From the NCBI RefSeq assembly GCF_018555685.1, contig NZ_JAFLWW010000003.1, forward strand, positions 186,001 to 250,000: a stretch of DNA of 64,000 nucleotides. Direction: 5' to 3'. Positions 51,362-60,415 of this stretch are shown here, piece after piece; position 1 is the stretch's first letter; the number at the start of each line of letters is the position of its first letter. Origin of the DNA: Aminobacter anthyllidis. GTDB lineage: Bacteria; Pseudomonadota; Alphaproteobacteria; Rhizobiales; Rhizobiaceae. A model generated the notes under the pieces. It had not been told where the DNA came from and did no database searches. It saw only the letters and a list, made by a program, of their open reading frames with translations. A program made the position numbers and the translations under genes.

Positions 51362-51941
51362 GCAGCTTTCACCGCTCGAACCGGTATTCCGGCCCGGCTC
51401 GCATGGCAATTTCGTCGATGGCGTCGGCGTAACCTTGTCCGAGATCGCACCCGGCTCGATTGTCCAGCTTGCCGCCTGGCCGGGCGAGGAGAAAAAGCTG
51501 ATGGCAACGATCGGTTCCGTCACCGGCCTCAAGCTGGCCGACGGTGCGGGCACCGGCGCGTCGTCCGAGCGCTATACTGCCTTCGGATTTGCCCCCGGAA
51601 AGTTCCTGGTATCAGACGCTTCGGAAGGACTTGCCACAGCCTTTGCCGGCAAGGTCACCGCGGCGATCGGCACGATCACCGACCTGTCGCATGGACGCAC
51701 GGCGATCCGAATTGGCGGCCCGAAATCGGAATGGGTGCTGGCAAAGCTTTTTGCCGTCGACTTTGCTTTGGCCGCCTTTCCCCAGGGTTCCGGCATCTCG
51801 ACCACCCACCACGACGTCTTCACCCAGATCCAGCGCAGCGGCCCCGACAGCTTCGACCTCTATGTCTTCCGCTCCTTCGCCCGCTCGTTCTGGAAGATGC
51901 TGTGCCATGCATCTGATGAAGTCGGCTACGAGGTCAGGTGA
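51354..51941 (+). CDS. soxG: Sarcosine oxidase subunit gamma
   Basis: 195 residues from ATG 51354, inside the end of soxA. Gamma resembles a degenerate GcvT fold and stabilises the alpha subunit. The blocks TDLSHGRTAIRIGGPKSEWVLAK and FDLYVFRSFARSFWKMLCHASDEVGYEV are typical, the second being the conserved C-terminal end. The last bases overlap the convergent VOC gene by eight. Confidence 0.93.
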   Translation: MVEQLSPLEPVFRPGSHGNFVDGVGVTLSEIAPGSIVQLAAWPGEEKKLMATIGSVTGLKLADGAGTGASSERYTAFGFAPGKFLVSDASEGLATAFAGKVTAAIGTITDLSHGRTAIRIGGPKSEWVLAKLFAVDFALAAFPQGSGISTTHHDVFTQIQRSGPDSFDLYVFRSFARSFWKMLCHASDEVGYEVR

Positions 51942-52347
51942 CGCCGGCTGAGGGCGCGCCCCAGGCGGCATTCTGCAGCACGACGCGGTAGCCGTCGCCG
52001 TCCTCGAAGGTCACGCCGCGCCTGTCCCAATAGGGATTGAAGGACGGCACCGGCTGATGGCCATGCGCCTTCATGCGCGCGATCGCCGCCTGCCAGTCGT
52101 CGGCGTCGGGCAAATAGAACACGACGAGATTGTCTTTCGTCGGCGCCCTGCCGGCATCGTGGCCATGGGCGCGGGTGAACTCGAAATGATGTGCTTCGCC
52201 CGGCTTGCCGAGCATCACGCCATCGAAACCGTCGTGGTTTTCGAAGCGGGCGAGTTCGTCGAGGCCAAGGCCGTCGCGGTAGAAACGGACGATGGCCTCG
52301 AGATCGTTCGTGGGTCGCGCCACGCGCAGGACGACGTTCTGTTTCAT
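51934..52347 (-). CDS. VOC-family (glyoxalase-like) protein
   Basis: 137 residues from ATG 52347, with GGGAGAGTGACC upstream. Two beta-alpha-beta-beta-beta modules are visible: VVLRVARPTNDLEAIVRFYRDGLGLDELARFENH and FNPYWDRRGVTFEDGDGYRVVLQNA. Metal-ligand candidates are HHFEF and the terminal Glu of DGYRVVL. VOC proteins include glyoxalases, dioxygenases and resistance proteins, so a precise role cannot be given. It is convergent with the sox operon and close to the YdcZ gene. Confidence 0.82.
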   Translation of the reverse strand: MKQNVVLRVARPTNDLEAIVRFYRDGLGLDELARFENHDGFDGVMLGKPGEAHHFEFTRAHGHDAGRAPTKDNLVVFYLPDADDWQAAIARMKAHGHQPVPSFNPYWDRRGVTFEDGDGYRVVLQNAAWGAPSAGVT

Positions 52348-52369
52348 GGTCACTCTCCCTGGGTCGAGC

Positions 52370-52843
52370 CTAACCTGCCTCAGCAGCACTTGCCCACTGG
52401 GTGACGACGAGCCCAACAGCGATCAGCACCAGACCGGCAACCCTGGCGAGACCGGCCGGGCGCTGCACGAACCCCATCAATCCGAAATGGTCGATGACGA
52501 GCGACGCCATCATCTGCCCGCCGATGACGGCAACGATGAAGCTCGCCGCCCCCATCTTCGGCGCGAGCAGCAGCGCCGCCGTGACATAGACAACGCCCGC
52601 GGCGCCGCCGATCCATATCCACCAGGGCCCGGAAGCAGCAGCAGTCGCGAAGGCAGGCACCGGCACCTTGAACGCCAGCATGACAGGCACGGCCAGGGCC
52701 ACGCTGACGGCCAGCGAGACCATCGTGGCCCAGAGCGGATGGCCGAGCAGCCGCCCGAGCATGGCGTTGGCGCCGGCCTGAAACGGGATGGCGGCACCAG
52801 CGACCAGCGCTGCGGCGAGCAGGGATGAACCTAGATTCGGCAT
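52370..52843 (-). CDS. YdcZ-type DMT transporter
   Basis: 157 residues with five hydrophobic helices. PFQAGANAMLGRLLGHPLWATMVSLAVS near the N-terminus and the central GASFIVAVIGGQMMASLVIDHFGL are family blocks. It is a half-size transporter and probably dimerises. It is divergent from a LysR gene 75 bases away, which is its likely regulator. The VOC gene follows in the same direction after 22 bases, so the two may share a transcript. Confidence 0.84.
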   Translation of the reverse strand: MPNLGSSLLAAALVAGAAIPFQAGANAMLGRLLGHPLWATMVSLAVSVALAVPVMLAFKVPVPAFATAAASGPWWIWIGGAAGVVYVTAALLLAPKMGAASFIVAVIGGQMMASLVIDHFGLMGFVQRPAGLARVAGLVLIAVGLVVTQWASAAEAG

Positions 52844-52917
52844 GACACGTCTCCTTGTTTTCCCAAGGCGTAGGACATCCGAAATTCTGATGGAAATTCA
52901 CAATTCATACCCGCAAT

Positions 52918-53829
52918 ATGCACAAGATGAATAATCTTGCTGGCATCGACCTCAACCTCCTCGTCGTGCTCGACGCGCTTCTTGCGGAGCGCCATGTCTC
53001 GCGCGCCGCTGTCCGACTGAACAAGAGCCAGCCGGCGATCAGTCACGCGCTTGGCCGTCTCCGCCATCTGCTGGACGATCCGTTGCTGGTCCGCCACGGT
53101 GGCGCGCTTCAGCCGACAATGCGCGCCCTGGAAATTGCTCCCCGGCTCGCCGAGGCGCTGGAACGCATGCACGACCTGCTCGCCCCGAGCGGTTTCGACC
53201 CGGCCACCGCACACCGCAGCTTCCGCCTCGCAATGTCCGACTATGGCGCAACTGTCGTGCTGCCGCGCCTGCTACCGTTGTTGCGCCACCAGGCGCCAAG
53301 TATCGACCTCCATGTCAGCCAGGCCGGCCGTGAAGCCATGGCCGCACAGGTCATGGACGGGGAGCTCGACATCGCGATCGGCGTTTTCCAAACGCTCGAC
53401 AAGGCCGTCCGGCGGCAGCGGCTGTTCGAGGAAGATTACGCCTGCCTGGCCGACGCCACGTCGCTAGGCGGAGCGGCCGGATTGGATCTTCCCGCCTATC
53501 TCGAACGGCCCCATGCACTCGTTGCCCTCCGCGCCGATGTCGAAAGCGAGGTCGACATGGCGTTGGCGGCTGCCGGGCACAAGCGGCGCATTGCGCTGGT
53601 GCTGCCGCATTGGGGCGTCGCCCCCGGGCTGGTCGCCGGAACCGACCTGGTGCTGACCATCGCGCGGCGCCTGCATCCGTCAGTGCCGGCAGCGGTCGGT
53701 CTCGCCGCCTTCGATCCGCCATTTGCGATACCATCGTTCGCCTTCGAGCAGATATGGCACCAGCGGCGCAACGGCGACACCGCGCATCAATGGCTGCGTG
53801 AGACGATTTCAGGCCTGTTCGAAGGCTGA
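52918..53829 (+). CDS. LysR-family transcriptional regulator
   Basis: 303 residues; the alternative ATG at 52927 removes three. The DNA-binding domain is LNLLVVLDALLAERHVSRAAVRLNKSQPAISHALGRLRHLL, of the NodD/LinR-like group that begins with IDLNLLVVLD. The substrate domain follows. It is divergent from the YdcZ/VOC pair, and two direct GAAATTC words (52881-52887 and 52893-52899) lie in the gap as candidate contacts. It probably activates the transporter. The co-inducer is unknown. Confidence 0.87.
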   Translation: MHKMNNLAGIDLNLLVVLDALLAERHVSRAAVRLNKSQPAISHALGRLRHLLDDPLLVRHGGALQPTMRALEIAPRLAEALERMHDLLAPSGFDPATAHRSFRLAMSDYGATVVLPRLLPLLRHQAPSIDLHVSQAGREAMAAQVMDGELDIAIGVFQTLDKAVRRQRLFEEDYACLADATSLGGAAGLDLPAYLERPHALVALRADVESEVDMALAAAGHKRRIALVLPHWGVAPGLVAGTDLVLTIARRLHPSVPAAVGLAAFDPPFAIPSFAFEQIWHQRRNGDTAHQWLRETISGLFEG

Positions 53830-53884
53830 CGGCAGTTTCCGTAGCCGAAAAGGCGCCGATGAACTAAAATCGTTTGCCGCTTGA

Positions 53885-54403
53885 ATGGCAGCTGCAAATC
53901 GGTATCGGCACCGCGTCATGGCCAGCAACGCGTTCCACTTCGATGAAGTTTGGGAAATCCCCGGAGCATTACCGCAACAGGTTTGGGACGTGCTCGCCGA
54001 TGCGACGCTGCTGCCGAAATGGTGGGGCGATGTCTACAAGAACGTGGAAAAACTGACCTCCCATGACAAGCCGGCAGTCGGTGCCAAGGTCCGCGCGCGT
54101 GCCCGGGGTTTTCTGCCCTACGAGTTGAACTTCATCCTCGAAGCGGTTGAACTCGAGCCGGGCAAGGTCGTGGCGGTCAGGACCTCAGGCGATTTCGACG
54201 GCCTTTGGCGCGCCGTGCTCACGCCTGCAGGCACGGGCACGCATGTCGCGCTCACCTGGCAGGTCATCGTCGAGCGGCCGATCCTGCGCCTGCTGTCGCC
54301 GCTGCTCCGACCCGCCTTCGCCTGGAACCATCGCTGGACAACGCCGCGCGGCGAAGCCGGCCTGCGCCGTTATCTCGCCGAGCGAAAGGCCGGCAAAGCC
54401 TGA
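53885..54403 (+). CDS. SRPBCC-family lipid/small-molecule binding protein
   Basis: 172 residues from the outermost ATG; an ATG at 53918 (MASNAFHFDEVWEIPG) begins close to the domain and may be the true start, since neither has a clear ribosome site. The START-like fold shows VWDVLADATLLPKWWGDVYKNV, then GAKVRARARGFLPYELNF and a final helix with EAGLRRYLAERK. Such proteins bind hydrophobic ligands or act as cyclases and dehydratases. The substrate is unknown. The 54404-54585 gap shows nothing I can support. Confidence 0.75.
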   Translation: MAAANRYRHRVMASNAFHFDEVWEIPGALPQQVWDVLADATLLPKWWGDVYKNVEKLTSHDKPAVGAKVRARARGFLPYELNFILEAVELEPGKVVAVRTSGDFDGLWRAVLTPAGTGTHVALTWQVIVERPILRLLSPLLRPAFAWNHRWTTPRGEAGLRRYLAERKAGKA

Positions 54404-54585
54404 TCGCCTTGTTCGACAGATATAGCCGCATCTCGGCGCGATCATTCCGCGTGGAAGGCGTCGACGAGAACGTAAGGCCGCCCCCACAACGCGGAAGCCA
54501 CTTGCCTCGCCCAAGGGCTAGCGGCCCGACTGCCTGATCAATCCCTGCCGGCGCTGCTTGCGGCGCCGGCATTGTCCCGACTGAC

Positions 54586-55296
54586 CTATTTCAGGAATTG
54601 CACCCACTCGTCGAGCGGCGCGCGGTCGGTGCGGAACGTGCTTTCCGGCTTGCTGGTGTCCTCGTGGCCCAGTGCCATGCCGCAGACCACGACCTCTTCT
54701 TCCGGAATGCCGAGCACCGGCCGGATCTGGCGGTGGTAGGGTGCGAACGCCGCCTGCGGGCAGGTGTGCAGCCCCCTCGCCCGCGCCGCGATCATGATGT
54801 TCTGCAGGAACATGCCATAGTCGATCCACGAGCCCTGGTTGAGCCGGCGGTCGATGGTGAAGATCATGCCGACGGGCGCATCGAAGAAGACGAAGTTGCG
54901 GTCATGCTGGGCCCGCATCCGATCGACGTCGCGGCGACCGATGCCGAGCGTGCTGTAGAGTCCGAAGCCATTGGCGCGGCGACGCCCGAGATAGGGCTCG
55001 AAGAACTGGTCGGGGTAATATTTGTACTCGTCCCAGACGGCCTTTTCTGCGCGCACGCCGGAATTCAGGATGGCGTCGCCGATGCCGCGCAGCGTCTCGC
55101 CCGAGGTCACATAGACCTTCCAGGGCTGCATGTTCGTGCCTGACGGCGCACGCGCGGCAACGTCGAGAATGTCTCTGATGACGCTGTCTTCGACTGGAGT
55201 CGGCAGGAAAGCGCGCACCGAACGCCGCGATACAATCGCTTCGTCGACGATTTCGGTGTCAGTCAGTTCGAGCGGCTTTTGCTCAGGTGCCAGCAT
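54586..55296 (-). CDS. Nitroreductase-family flavoprotein
   Basis: 236 residues. The FMN-binding markers are SRRSVRAFLPTPVEDSVIRDILDVAARAPSGTNMQPWKVYV near the N-terminus and a glycine-rich loop VVVCGMALGHED at the C-terminus. The helix WIDYGMFLQNIMIAARARGLHTCPQAAF completes the dimer interface. The enzyme reduces nitro or quinone substrates with NAD(P)H. It faces away from the XRE-cupin gene, with about 155 bases between. A detoxification role is the usual default. Confidence 0.87.
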   Translation of the reverse strand: MLAPEQKPLELTDTEIVDEAIVSRRSVRAFLPTPVEDSVIRDILDVAARAPSGTNMQPWKVYVTSGETLRGIGDAILNSGVRAEKAVWDEYKYYPDQFFEPYLGRRRANGFGLYSTLGIGRRDVDRMRAQHDRNFVFFDAPVGMIFTIDRRLNQGSWIDYGMFLQNIMIAARARGLHTCPQAAFAPYHRQIRPVLGIPEEEVVVCGMALGHEDTSKPESTFRTDRAPLDEWVQFLK

Positions 55297-55412
55297 TTAC
55301 GGTCCCTTGGCTTCGATAGTGTTCGAAACGGCCCCCGCCTCCCGTGAGGCCAGCCTTTGCACCGTCGCCAAGAGTCCCGCAAGCAAAACTTGCTGGACCA
55401 TGAAAAAGCCCT

Positions 55413-55463
55413 TGAAAATTTCACGAAGATACCATCTCATGAAATTCGTGGATGAAATTTCAT
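55413..55463 (+). promoter_or_regulatory. TGAAA/TTTCA repeats overlapping the XRE-cupin start codon
   Basis: ATGAAATTTCAT is a perfect 12-bp palindrome at 55452-55463 whose first ATG is the start codon. TGAAA-A-TTTCA (55413-55423) and CATGAAATTC at about 55438 are related copies. Regular spacing before and over the start suggests autoregulatory binding by the encoded XRE protein. Confidence 0.6.
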
Positions 55464-56072
55464 GAAGGCCGGATCTTGAGCCGTAACGCTACCGCCTCAT
55501 TGCGCAAGGAAAGCGACGTCGCCGGCGATGTGCTCGCCAACGACCTGCGCGCGTTGCGCAAGTCGCGCGGACTGACGCTGGCCGAGATCGCCCTCAAGCT
55601 TGGCCGCTCGGTGGGTTGGGTCAGCCAGGTCGAGCGCGGCCTGTCGACGCCCTCGATCGGCGATCTCAGGGCCTTTGCCGAACTGTTCGGCGTGCCGATC
55701 AGCCTGTTCTTTGCGCATGAAGCCCCTGTTGAGGTCGAGCGTGGCGTCGTTGTCCGCTCCGGCCGGCGGCGTACGCTCGGCAGCAACGAATCCGGGCTGG
55801 TCGAAGAACTGTTGTCGCCCGACCTCGGTGGCAGCTTCGAGATGCTGCGCTCGATCTTCGCGCCGGGCGCCGGCATGGCCAAGCCGGTGACGCGCCCCAC
55901 CGAAGAGGCAGGCTACGTCGTGTCGGGCGGCTTCGACATCGAGATCGACGGCACCTGGCACAGCCTGGGCGAAGGCGACAGTTTCCGCTTCGACCACAAG
56001 CCATTCCGGTGGCGAAACCCGGGTTCAGTGCCGGCAGTGGTCATCTGGGTCGTGGCACCGCCGGTCTACTGA
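55452..56072 (+). CDS. XRE-family regulator with C-terminal cupin domain
   Basis: 206 residues. The helix-turn-helix is LANDLRALRKSRGLTLAEIALKLGRSVGWVSQVERGLSTPSIGDLRAFAELF. The cupin follows at about 120-200 (FEMLRSIFAPGAGMAKPVTRPTEEAGYVVSGGFDIEIDG). Proteins of this layout often control neighbouring amine or amino-acid catabolic genes, with the cupin sensing the substrate. Here it precedes, by 20 bases, an operon of N-methyl oxidases, aminotransferase and creatininase-type hydrolase. The start codon lies inside a palindrome, consistent with autoregulation. Confidence 0.88.
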   Translation: MKFHEGRILSRNATASLRKESDVAGDVLANDLRALRKSRGLTLAEIALKLGRSVGWVSQVERGLSTPSIGDLRAFAELFGVPISLFFAHEAPVEVERGVVVRSGRRRTLGSNESGLVEELLSPDLGGSFEMLRSIFAPGAGMAKPVTRPTEEAGYVVSGGFDIEIDGTWHSLGEGDSFRFDHKPFRWRNPGSVPAVVIWVVAPPVY

Positions 56073-56092
56073 TCGCGTTTTGGGAGGAACAC

Positions 56093-58546
56093 ATGGCGGA
56101 ATTGCCGAGCACGGCACGCGTGGTGATCATCGGTGGAGGCGCGGTTGGCGTTTCCTCGCTCTATCACCTCGCCAAGGCAGGCTGGACCGATTGCGTGCTG
56201 CTCGAAAAGAACGAGCTGACCTCAGGTTCGACCTGGCATGCCGCCGGCAACGTGCCCACCTTCTCCTCGTCCTGGTCGCTGATGAACATGCAGCGCTATT
56301 CGACCGAGCTCTATCGCGGGCTCGCGGCCGAGGTCGACTACCCGATGAACTACCACGTCACGGGCTCGATCCGCCTCGCCCACACCAGGGAGCGCATGCA
56401 GGAGTTCCAGCGCGCCAAGGGCATGGGCCGCTACCAGGGCATGGACATCGACGTCATCGGCCTCGACGAGATCAGGCGCCGCTACCCCTTCGTCGAGACA
56501 CACGACTTGAAGGGCGCGCTCTACGATCCCAGCGACGGCGACATCGACCCGGCGCAGTTGACCCAGGCGCTGGCCAAGGGCGCGCGCGACATGGGCGCGA
56601 AGATCGTCCGTTTCTGCCCGGTGATTTCGGTCCATCGCGACAAGGACGAATGGGTGGTCTCGACCGAGCAGGGCGAGATCCGCTGCGAAAAAGTGGTCAA
56701 CGCTGCAGGCTATCGCGCCGGCGAGGTCGGAAAGATGTTTGGCCGCGACGTGCCGATGATGGTGATGAGCCACCAGTACATCCTGTTCGACGAGATCCCC
56801 GAGCTCGCCGCATGGTCGCGGGAAGCAGGCAAGAAACTGCCGCTGCTGCGCGACGTCGACAGCTCCTACTATCTCCGCCAGGAGAAGAACGGCATGAATC
56901 TCGGCCCGTACGAGCGCAATTGCCGCGCTCATTGGGCAACGCCTGACGACCGGATGCCCGACGATTTCTCCTTCCAGCTCTATCCCGACGATCTCGAGCG
57001 GCTGGAATGGTATCTCGACGATGCCGTCCGCCGGGTGCCCATCCTTGGCACCGCCGGCCTGTCCAAGATCATCAACGGCCCCATCCCCTACGCGCCCGAC
57101 GGCAACCCGATGATCGGCCCGATGCCCGGCGTGCCCAACGCCTTCGAGGCCTGCGTCTTCACCTTCGGCATCGCCCAGGCCGGCGGCGCCGGCAAGGTGC
57201 TGGCCGAGTGGGTCACCCAGGGCGAAACCGAGTGGGACATGTGGTCCTGCGACCCGCGCCGTTTCACTTCGTTTGCCTCAGCGCCCGACTACGCTGTCGC
57301 CAAGGGCATGGAGGTCTACGGCCACGAATACGCCATCCACTTCCCGCGCCACGCCTGGCCGGCGGCGCGTAACCGCAAGCTCTCGCCCATCCACGACCGT
57401 ATCGCCGCCCTCGGCGCGCAGTTCAACGCCTATAATGGCTGGGAGCGCGCCACCTGGTATGCCCGGCCCGGCGACGACACCTCGGAACAATCGACCCAGA
57501 CCTTCGCCCGTTCCGGCCCCTGGGAGCAGCGCATCCGCGAGGAATGCCTCGCCGTCCGCGATGCCGCCGGCATCCTCGACCTGCCCGGCTTCTCGCGTTT
57601 CAACCTCGACGGCCCAGGTGCTGCCGCATGGCTTGAGACGCAAGTCACCGGCACGGTGCCCAAGGTCGGCCGCATCGGGCTGTGCTATTTCGCCGACGAT
57701 CACGGCCGCATCGTCACTGAGATGTCGGTGGTCCGCCATTCCGAAGACCTGATGACGTTGATAACCGCCGCCGTCGCCCAATGGCACGACTTCGAATGGC
57801 TGAAGTCGCACATGCCTGCCGACGCCACCTTCAAGCTCATCGACCGCACCGAGGAATATTCGACGCAAATCCTCGCCGGACCCAATGCGCGGAAGATCCT
57901 GGCCGCAGTCTGCGAGGCAGACCTCTCGGCACCCTGGCTGACGCATCAGGAAACCGACATCGCCGGACGCTGGGCCAAGCTGGTGCGCGTGTCCTTCGCC
58001 GGCGAGCTCGGCTGGGAAATCCACACCAGGGTTGCCGACACAAAGACGGTATTCGACGCGGTCTGGGCCGCCGGCCAGGCACATGGCCTGAAACCCTTCG
58101 GCATGTTCGCGCTGGACAGCCTGCGGCTGGAAAAAGGCTACCGCGCCTGGAAGGGCGACCTTTCAACCGACTACACCATCCTGCAGGGCGGGCTCGAACG
58201 CTTCGTCAAATGGGACAAGCCCGACTTCCGCGGCAAGGCAGCCTTGCTCAGCGAAAAGCAGCAGGGCGTTTCGAAGCGTTTCGTCACGCTTGTCATCGAC
58301 AATCCGGGCGAATGCGACGCGCCCTATATGTCGACGCTCTGGCACAATGGCCAGATTGTCGGTGAGACCACGTCAGGAGGCTGGGGCCACAGGGTGGACA
58401 AATCGATCGCGCTGGGCATGCTGCGTGCCGATCTGGCCGTGCCGGGCGCACCCATCGAAGTCGAGATTTTCGGGGAGCGCTTCAGCGCCACGGTCCAGCA
58501 GGATAGACCCTTGTGGGATCCCGAAAACGAAAGGCTGCGCTCCTAA
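56093..58546 (+). CDS. Dimethylglycine-dehydrogenase-like FAD oxidase with GcvT domain (copy 2)
   Basis: 817 residues from ATG 56093, with GGAGGAAC upstream. The FAD domain starts ARVVIIGGGAVGVSSLYHLAKAGWTDCVLLEKNELTSGSTWHAAGN, which has the canonical covalent-flavin His. The GcvT part runs from about residue 430, with SRFNLDGPGAAAWLETQVTGTVPKVGR and the final ALDSLRLEKGYRAWKGDLSTDYTILQGGL. It should remove an N-methyl group and load the carbon on THF. Which amine is unknown. It opens the five-gene operon after the regulator, and the next gene starts on its stop codon (TAATG). Confidence 0.87.
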   Translation: MAELPSTARVVIIGGGAVGVSSLYHLAKAGWTDCVLLEKNELTSGSTWHAAGNVPTFSSSWSLMNMQRYSTELYRGLAAEVDYPMNYHVTGSIRLAHTRERMQEFQRAKGMGRYQGMDIDVIGLDEIRRRYPFVETHDLKGALYDPSDGDIDPAQLTQALAKGARDMGAKIVRFCPVISVHRDKDEWVVSTEQGEIRCEKVVNAAGYRAGEVGKMFGRDVPMMVMSHQYILFDEIPELAAWSREAGKKLPLLRDVDSSYYLRQEKNGMNLGPYERNCRAHWATPDDRMPDDFSFQLYPDDLERLEWYLDDAVRRVPILGTAGLSKIINGPIPYAPDGNPMIGPMPGVPNAFEACVFTFGIAQAGGAGKVLAEWVTQGETEWDMWSCDPRRFTSFASAPDYAVAKGMEVYGHEYAIHFPRHAWPAARNRKLSPIHDRIAALGAQFNAYNGWERATWYARPGDDTSEQSTQTFARSGPWEQRIREECLAVRDAAGILDLPGFSRFNLDGPGAAAWLETQVTGTVPKVGRIGLCYFADDHGRIVTEMSVVRHSEDLMTLITAAVAQWHDFEWLKSHMPADATFKLIDRTEEYSTQILAGPNARKILAAVCEADLSAPWLTHQETDIAGRWAKLVRVSFAGELGWEIHTRVADTKTVFDAVWAAGQAHGLKPFGMFALDSLRLEKGYRAWKGDLSTDYTILQGGLERFVKWDKPDFRGKAALLSEKQQGVSKRFVTLVIDNPGECDAPYMSTLWHNGQIVGETTSGGWGHRVDKSIALGMLRADLAVPGAPIEVEIFGERFSATVQQDRPLWDPENERLRS

Positions 58547-59232
58547 TGACACCTCCCTTTTCCAATCGAGGCTTTGGCGCCTTCATGTTCGACATGGACG
58601 GCACCATCCTGAGCTCGATCGCCTCGACTGAACGCGTCTGGACCGCCTGGGCGATCAAGCATGGCCTCGACGTGGAGAGCTTCCTGCCGACCATCCATGG
58701 CGTCCGGGCGTTCGAAACCATTTCCAGACTGAACCTTCCCGGCATCGACCTGATGACCGAGATCGAGGAGCTGACCCAGGCCGAATTCGACGACGTCGAG
58801 GGCATCGAACCCATTCATGGCGCAGCACACTTCCTCAACGCCCTGCCGGTCGAGCGCTGGGCGATCGTGACCTCGGCACCGCGCCGGCTGGCGCTCCGCA
58901 GGCTCGAAGCCGCCGGCTTGCCTGTCCCTCCAATCATGGTCACCGGCGAGGACGTCGCCAACGGCAAGCCTGCTCCCGACTGCTTCCTGCTCGGCGCCCA
59001 GCGGCTTGGCCACAAGGCGGAGGACTGCCTGGTGTTCGAGGATGCGCCGGCCGGCATTCGCGCGGCGCAGGCTGCTGGCGCGCATGTGCTGGTCATTACC
59101 GCCACGCACAACCATGCCGGCGGCACCCCGCACCCTTCGGTTCCTGGCTACGGGTCGCTTACGCCCCGGCTCGACGGCGCCAGCAGGCTGACGCTCGCCC
59201 GCCTGGCGGCCTTGCAGGAAGCGGGAGCCTGA
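58546..59232 (+). CDS. HAD-family hydrolase, phosphoglycolate-phosphatase/beta-phosphoglucomutase type
   Basis: 228 residues. Motif I is FDMDGTIL (Asp nucleophile near residue 15), motif II is VTSAPRRLALRRLE, the lysine lies in GKPAPDCFLLGAQRLG, and motif IV is VFEDAPAGIRAAQAAGA. The N-terminal cap is helical, so small phosphorylated substrates are expected. Its start overlaps the previous stop by one base and the aminotransferase begins one base past its stop. In such a catabolic operon it may remove phosphate from a sugar-like intermediate; this is a guess. Confidence 0.85.
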   Translation: MTPPFSNRGFGAFMFDMDGTILSSIASTERVWTAWAIKHGLDVESFLPTIHGVRAFETISRLNLPGIDLMTEIEELTQAEFDDVEGIEPIHGAAHFLNALPVERWAIVTSAPRRLALRRLEAAGLPVPPIMVTGEDVANGKPAPDCFLLGAQRLGHKAEDCLVFEDAPAGIRAAQAAGAHVLVITATHNHAGGTPHPSVPGYGSLTPRLDGASRLTLARLAALQEAGA

Positions 59233-59233
59233 G

Positions 59234-60415
59234 ATGCCGAAACCATCCTCCCGCATCTCCGGCATCGTTCCCTCGGGCAAGGACGGCTGGGAAGTGCATT
59301 TCGCCGCCATGACGCGAAAGCAGGCCGGCGAAGACATCATCATGCTGTCGGTCGGCGACCACGACTTCGACACGCCGGCTGAAACTGTCGAGGCCTGCGT
59401 CGACGCCGTGCGCGCTGGCTTCCACCACTACACGCAACTGCCCGGCCTGCCGCGTCTGCGTGCCGCCATGGCCAGGATCTCCACGCGCTGCACCGGCGTC
59501 GACACCGCACTTTCCGAAATCATCGCCACGCCGGGCGGCCAGGCGGCGCTCTACGCCGCGGTCCAGGCAACGCATGATCCGGGCGACCACGCCGTGGTCG
59601 TGGCGCCCTATTATGCCACCTACCCCGGTACGTTCCGCGCCGCCGGTGCCAGCTACACCGTCGTCGAGGCCCACGCCGCCGACGGCTTCCAGCCGCGTGC
59701 CGCGGAGATCGAGAAGGCACTGAAGCCCAACACGCGCTCGATCCTGATCAACACGCCCAACAACCCGACCGGGGCTGTCTATTCCAGGAAATGCCTGGAG
59801 GAGATCGCCGAGCTCTGCATCCGCCGCGATCTCTGGCTGCTCTCCGACGAGGTCTACTGGACGCTCGGCGGCGGCGAGCATGTGTCGCCGCGGGCTCTGC
59901 CCGGCATGGCCGAGCGCACGCTCATCATCAACTCGATGTCCAAGAGCCACGGCATGACCGGCTGGCGCATCGGCTGGCTCACTGCCCCCGCCGATCTCAT
60001 CTCGCTGGTCATCAACCTCAACCTCGTCACCACCTATGGCCTGACCGACTTCGTCAGCCGCGCGGCGATCGAGGCGCTCGAAAACGATTTCGGCGTCGAG
60101 CAGATAGCAAGCACCTATGCCGGCCGCCGCACGCTGTTCATCGACCAGATGCGCGGGCTGAACAACGTCACCGTGCGCGGCTCGGAAGGCGGCATGTATG
60201 TCATGCTCGATGTCAGCGCCATCGAGCCCGACTGCGAAAAATTCGCCTGGGACCTGCTCGAGGCGGAAAAGGTCGCGGTCATGCCGGGTGTCAGCTTCGG
60301 TGACGCTGCCGCAGGCCACATCCGCATCAGCCTGTGCCAGCCCGACGACGTGTTGAGGGAGGCCGCCGGCCGCCTGAGGCGCTTCGCCAACAGCTACGAG
60401 AGAACAGCCGCATGA
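59234..60415 (+). CDS. Class I/II pyridoxal-phosphate aminotransferase
   Basis: 393 residues, fold-type I. INTPNNPTGAVYSRKCLEEIAELCIRRDLWLLSDEVYW holds the substrate and phosphate contacts, and MSKSHGMTGWRIGW carries the cofactor lysine. The family covers aspartate, aromatic and branched amino acids. The start is one base after the HAD gene and the stop overlaps the next oxidase gene by four bases. It probably transaminates an amino acid freed from the methylated substrate. Confidence 0.88.
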   Translation: MPKPSSRISGIVPSGKDGWEVHFAAMTRKQAGEDIIMLSVGDHDFDTPAETVEACVDAVRAGFHHYTQLPGLPRLRAAMARISTRCTGVDTALSEIIATPGGQAALYAAVQATHDPGDHAVVVAPYYATYPGTFRAAGASYTVVEAHAADGFQPRAAEIEKALKPNTRSILINTPNNPTGAVYSRKCLEEIAELCIRRDLWLLSDEVYWTLGGGEHVSPRALPGMAERTLIINSMSKSHGMTGWRIGWLTAPADLISLVINLNLVTTYGLTDFVSRAAIEALENDFGVEQIASTYAGRRTLFIDQMRGLNNVTVRGSEGGMYVMLDVSAIEPDCEKFAWDLLEAEKVAVMPGVSFGDAAAGHIRISLCQPDDVLREAAGRLRRFANSYERTAA

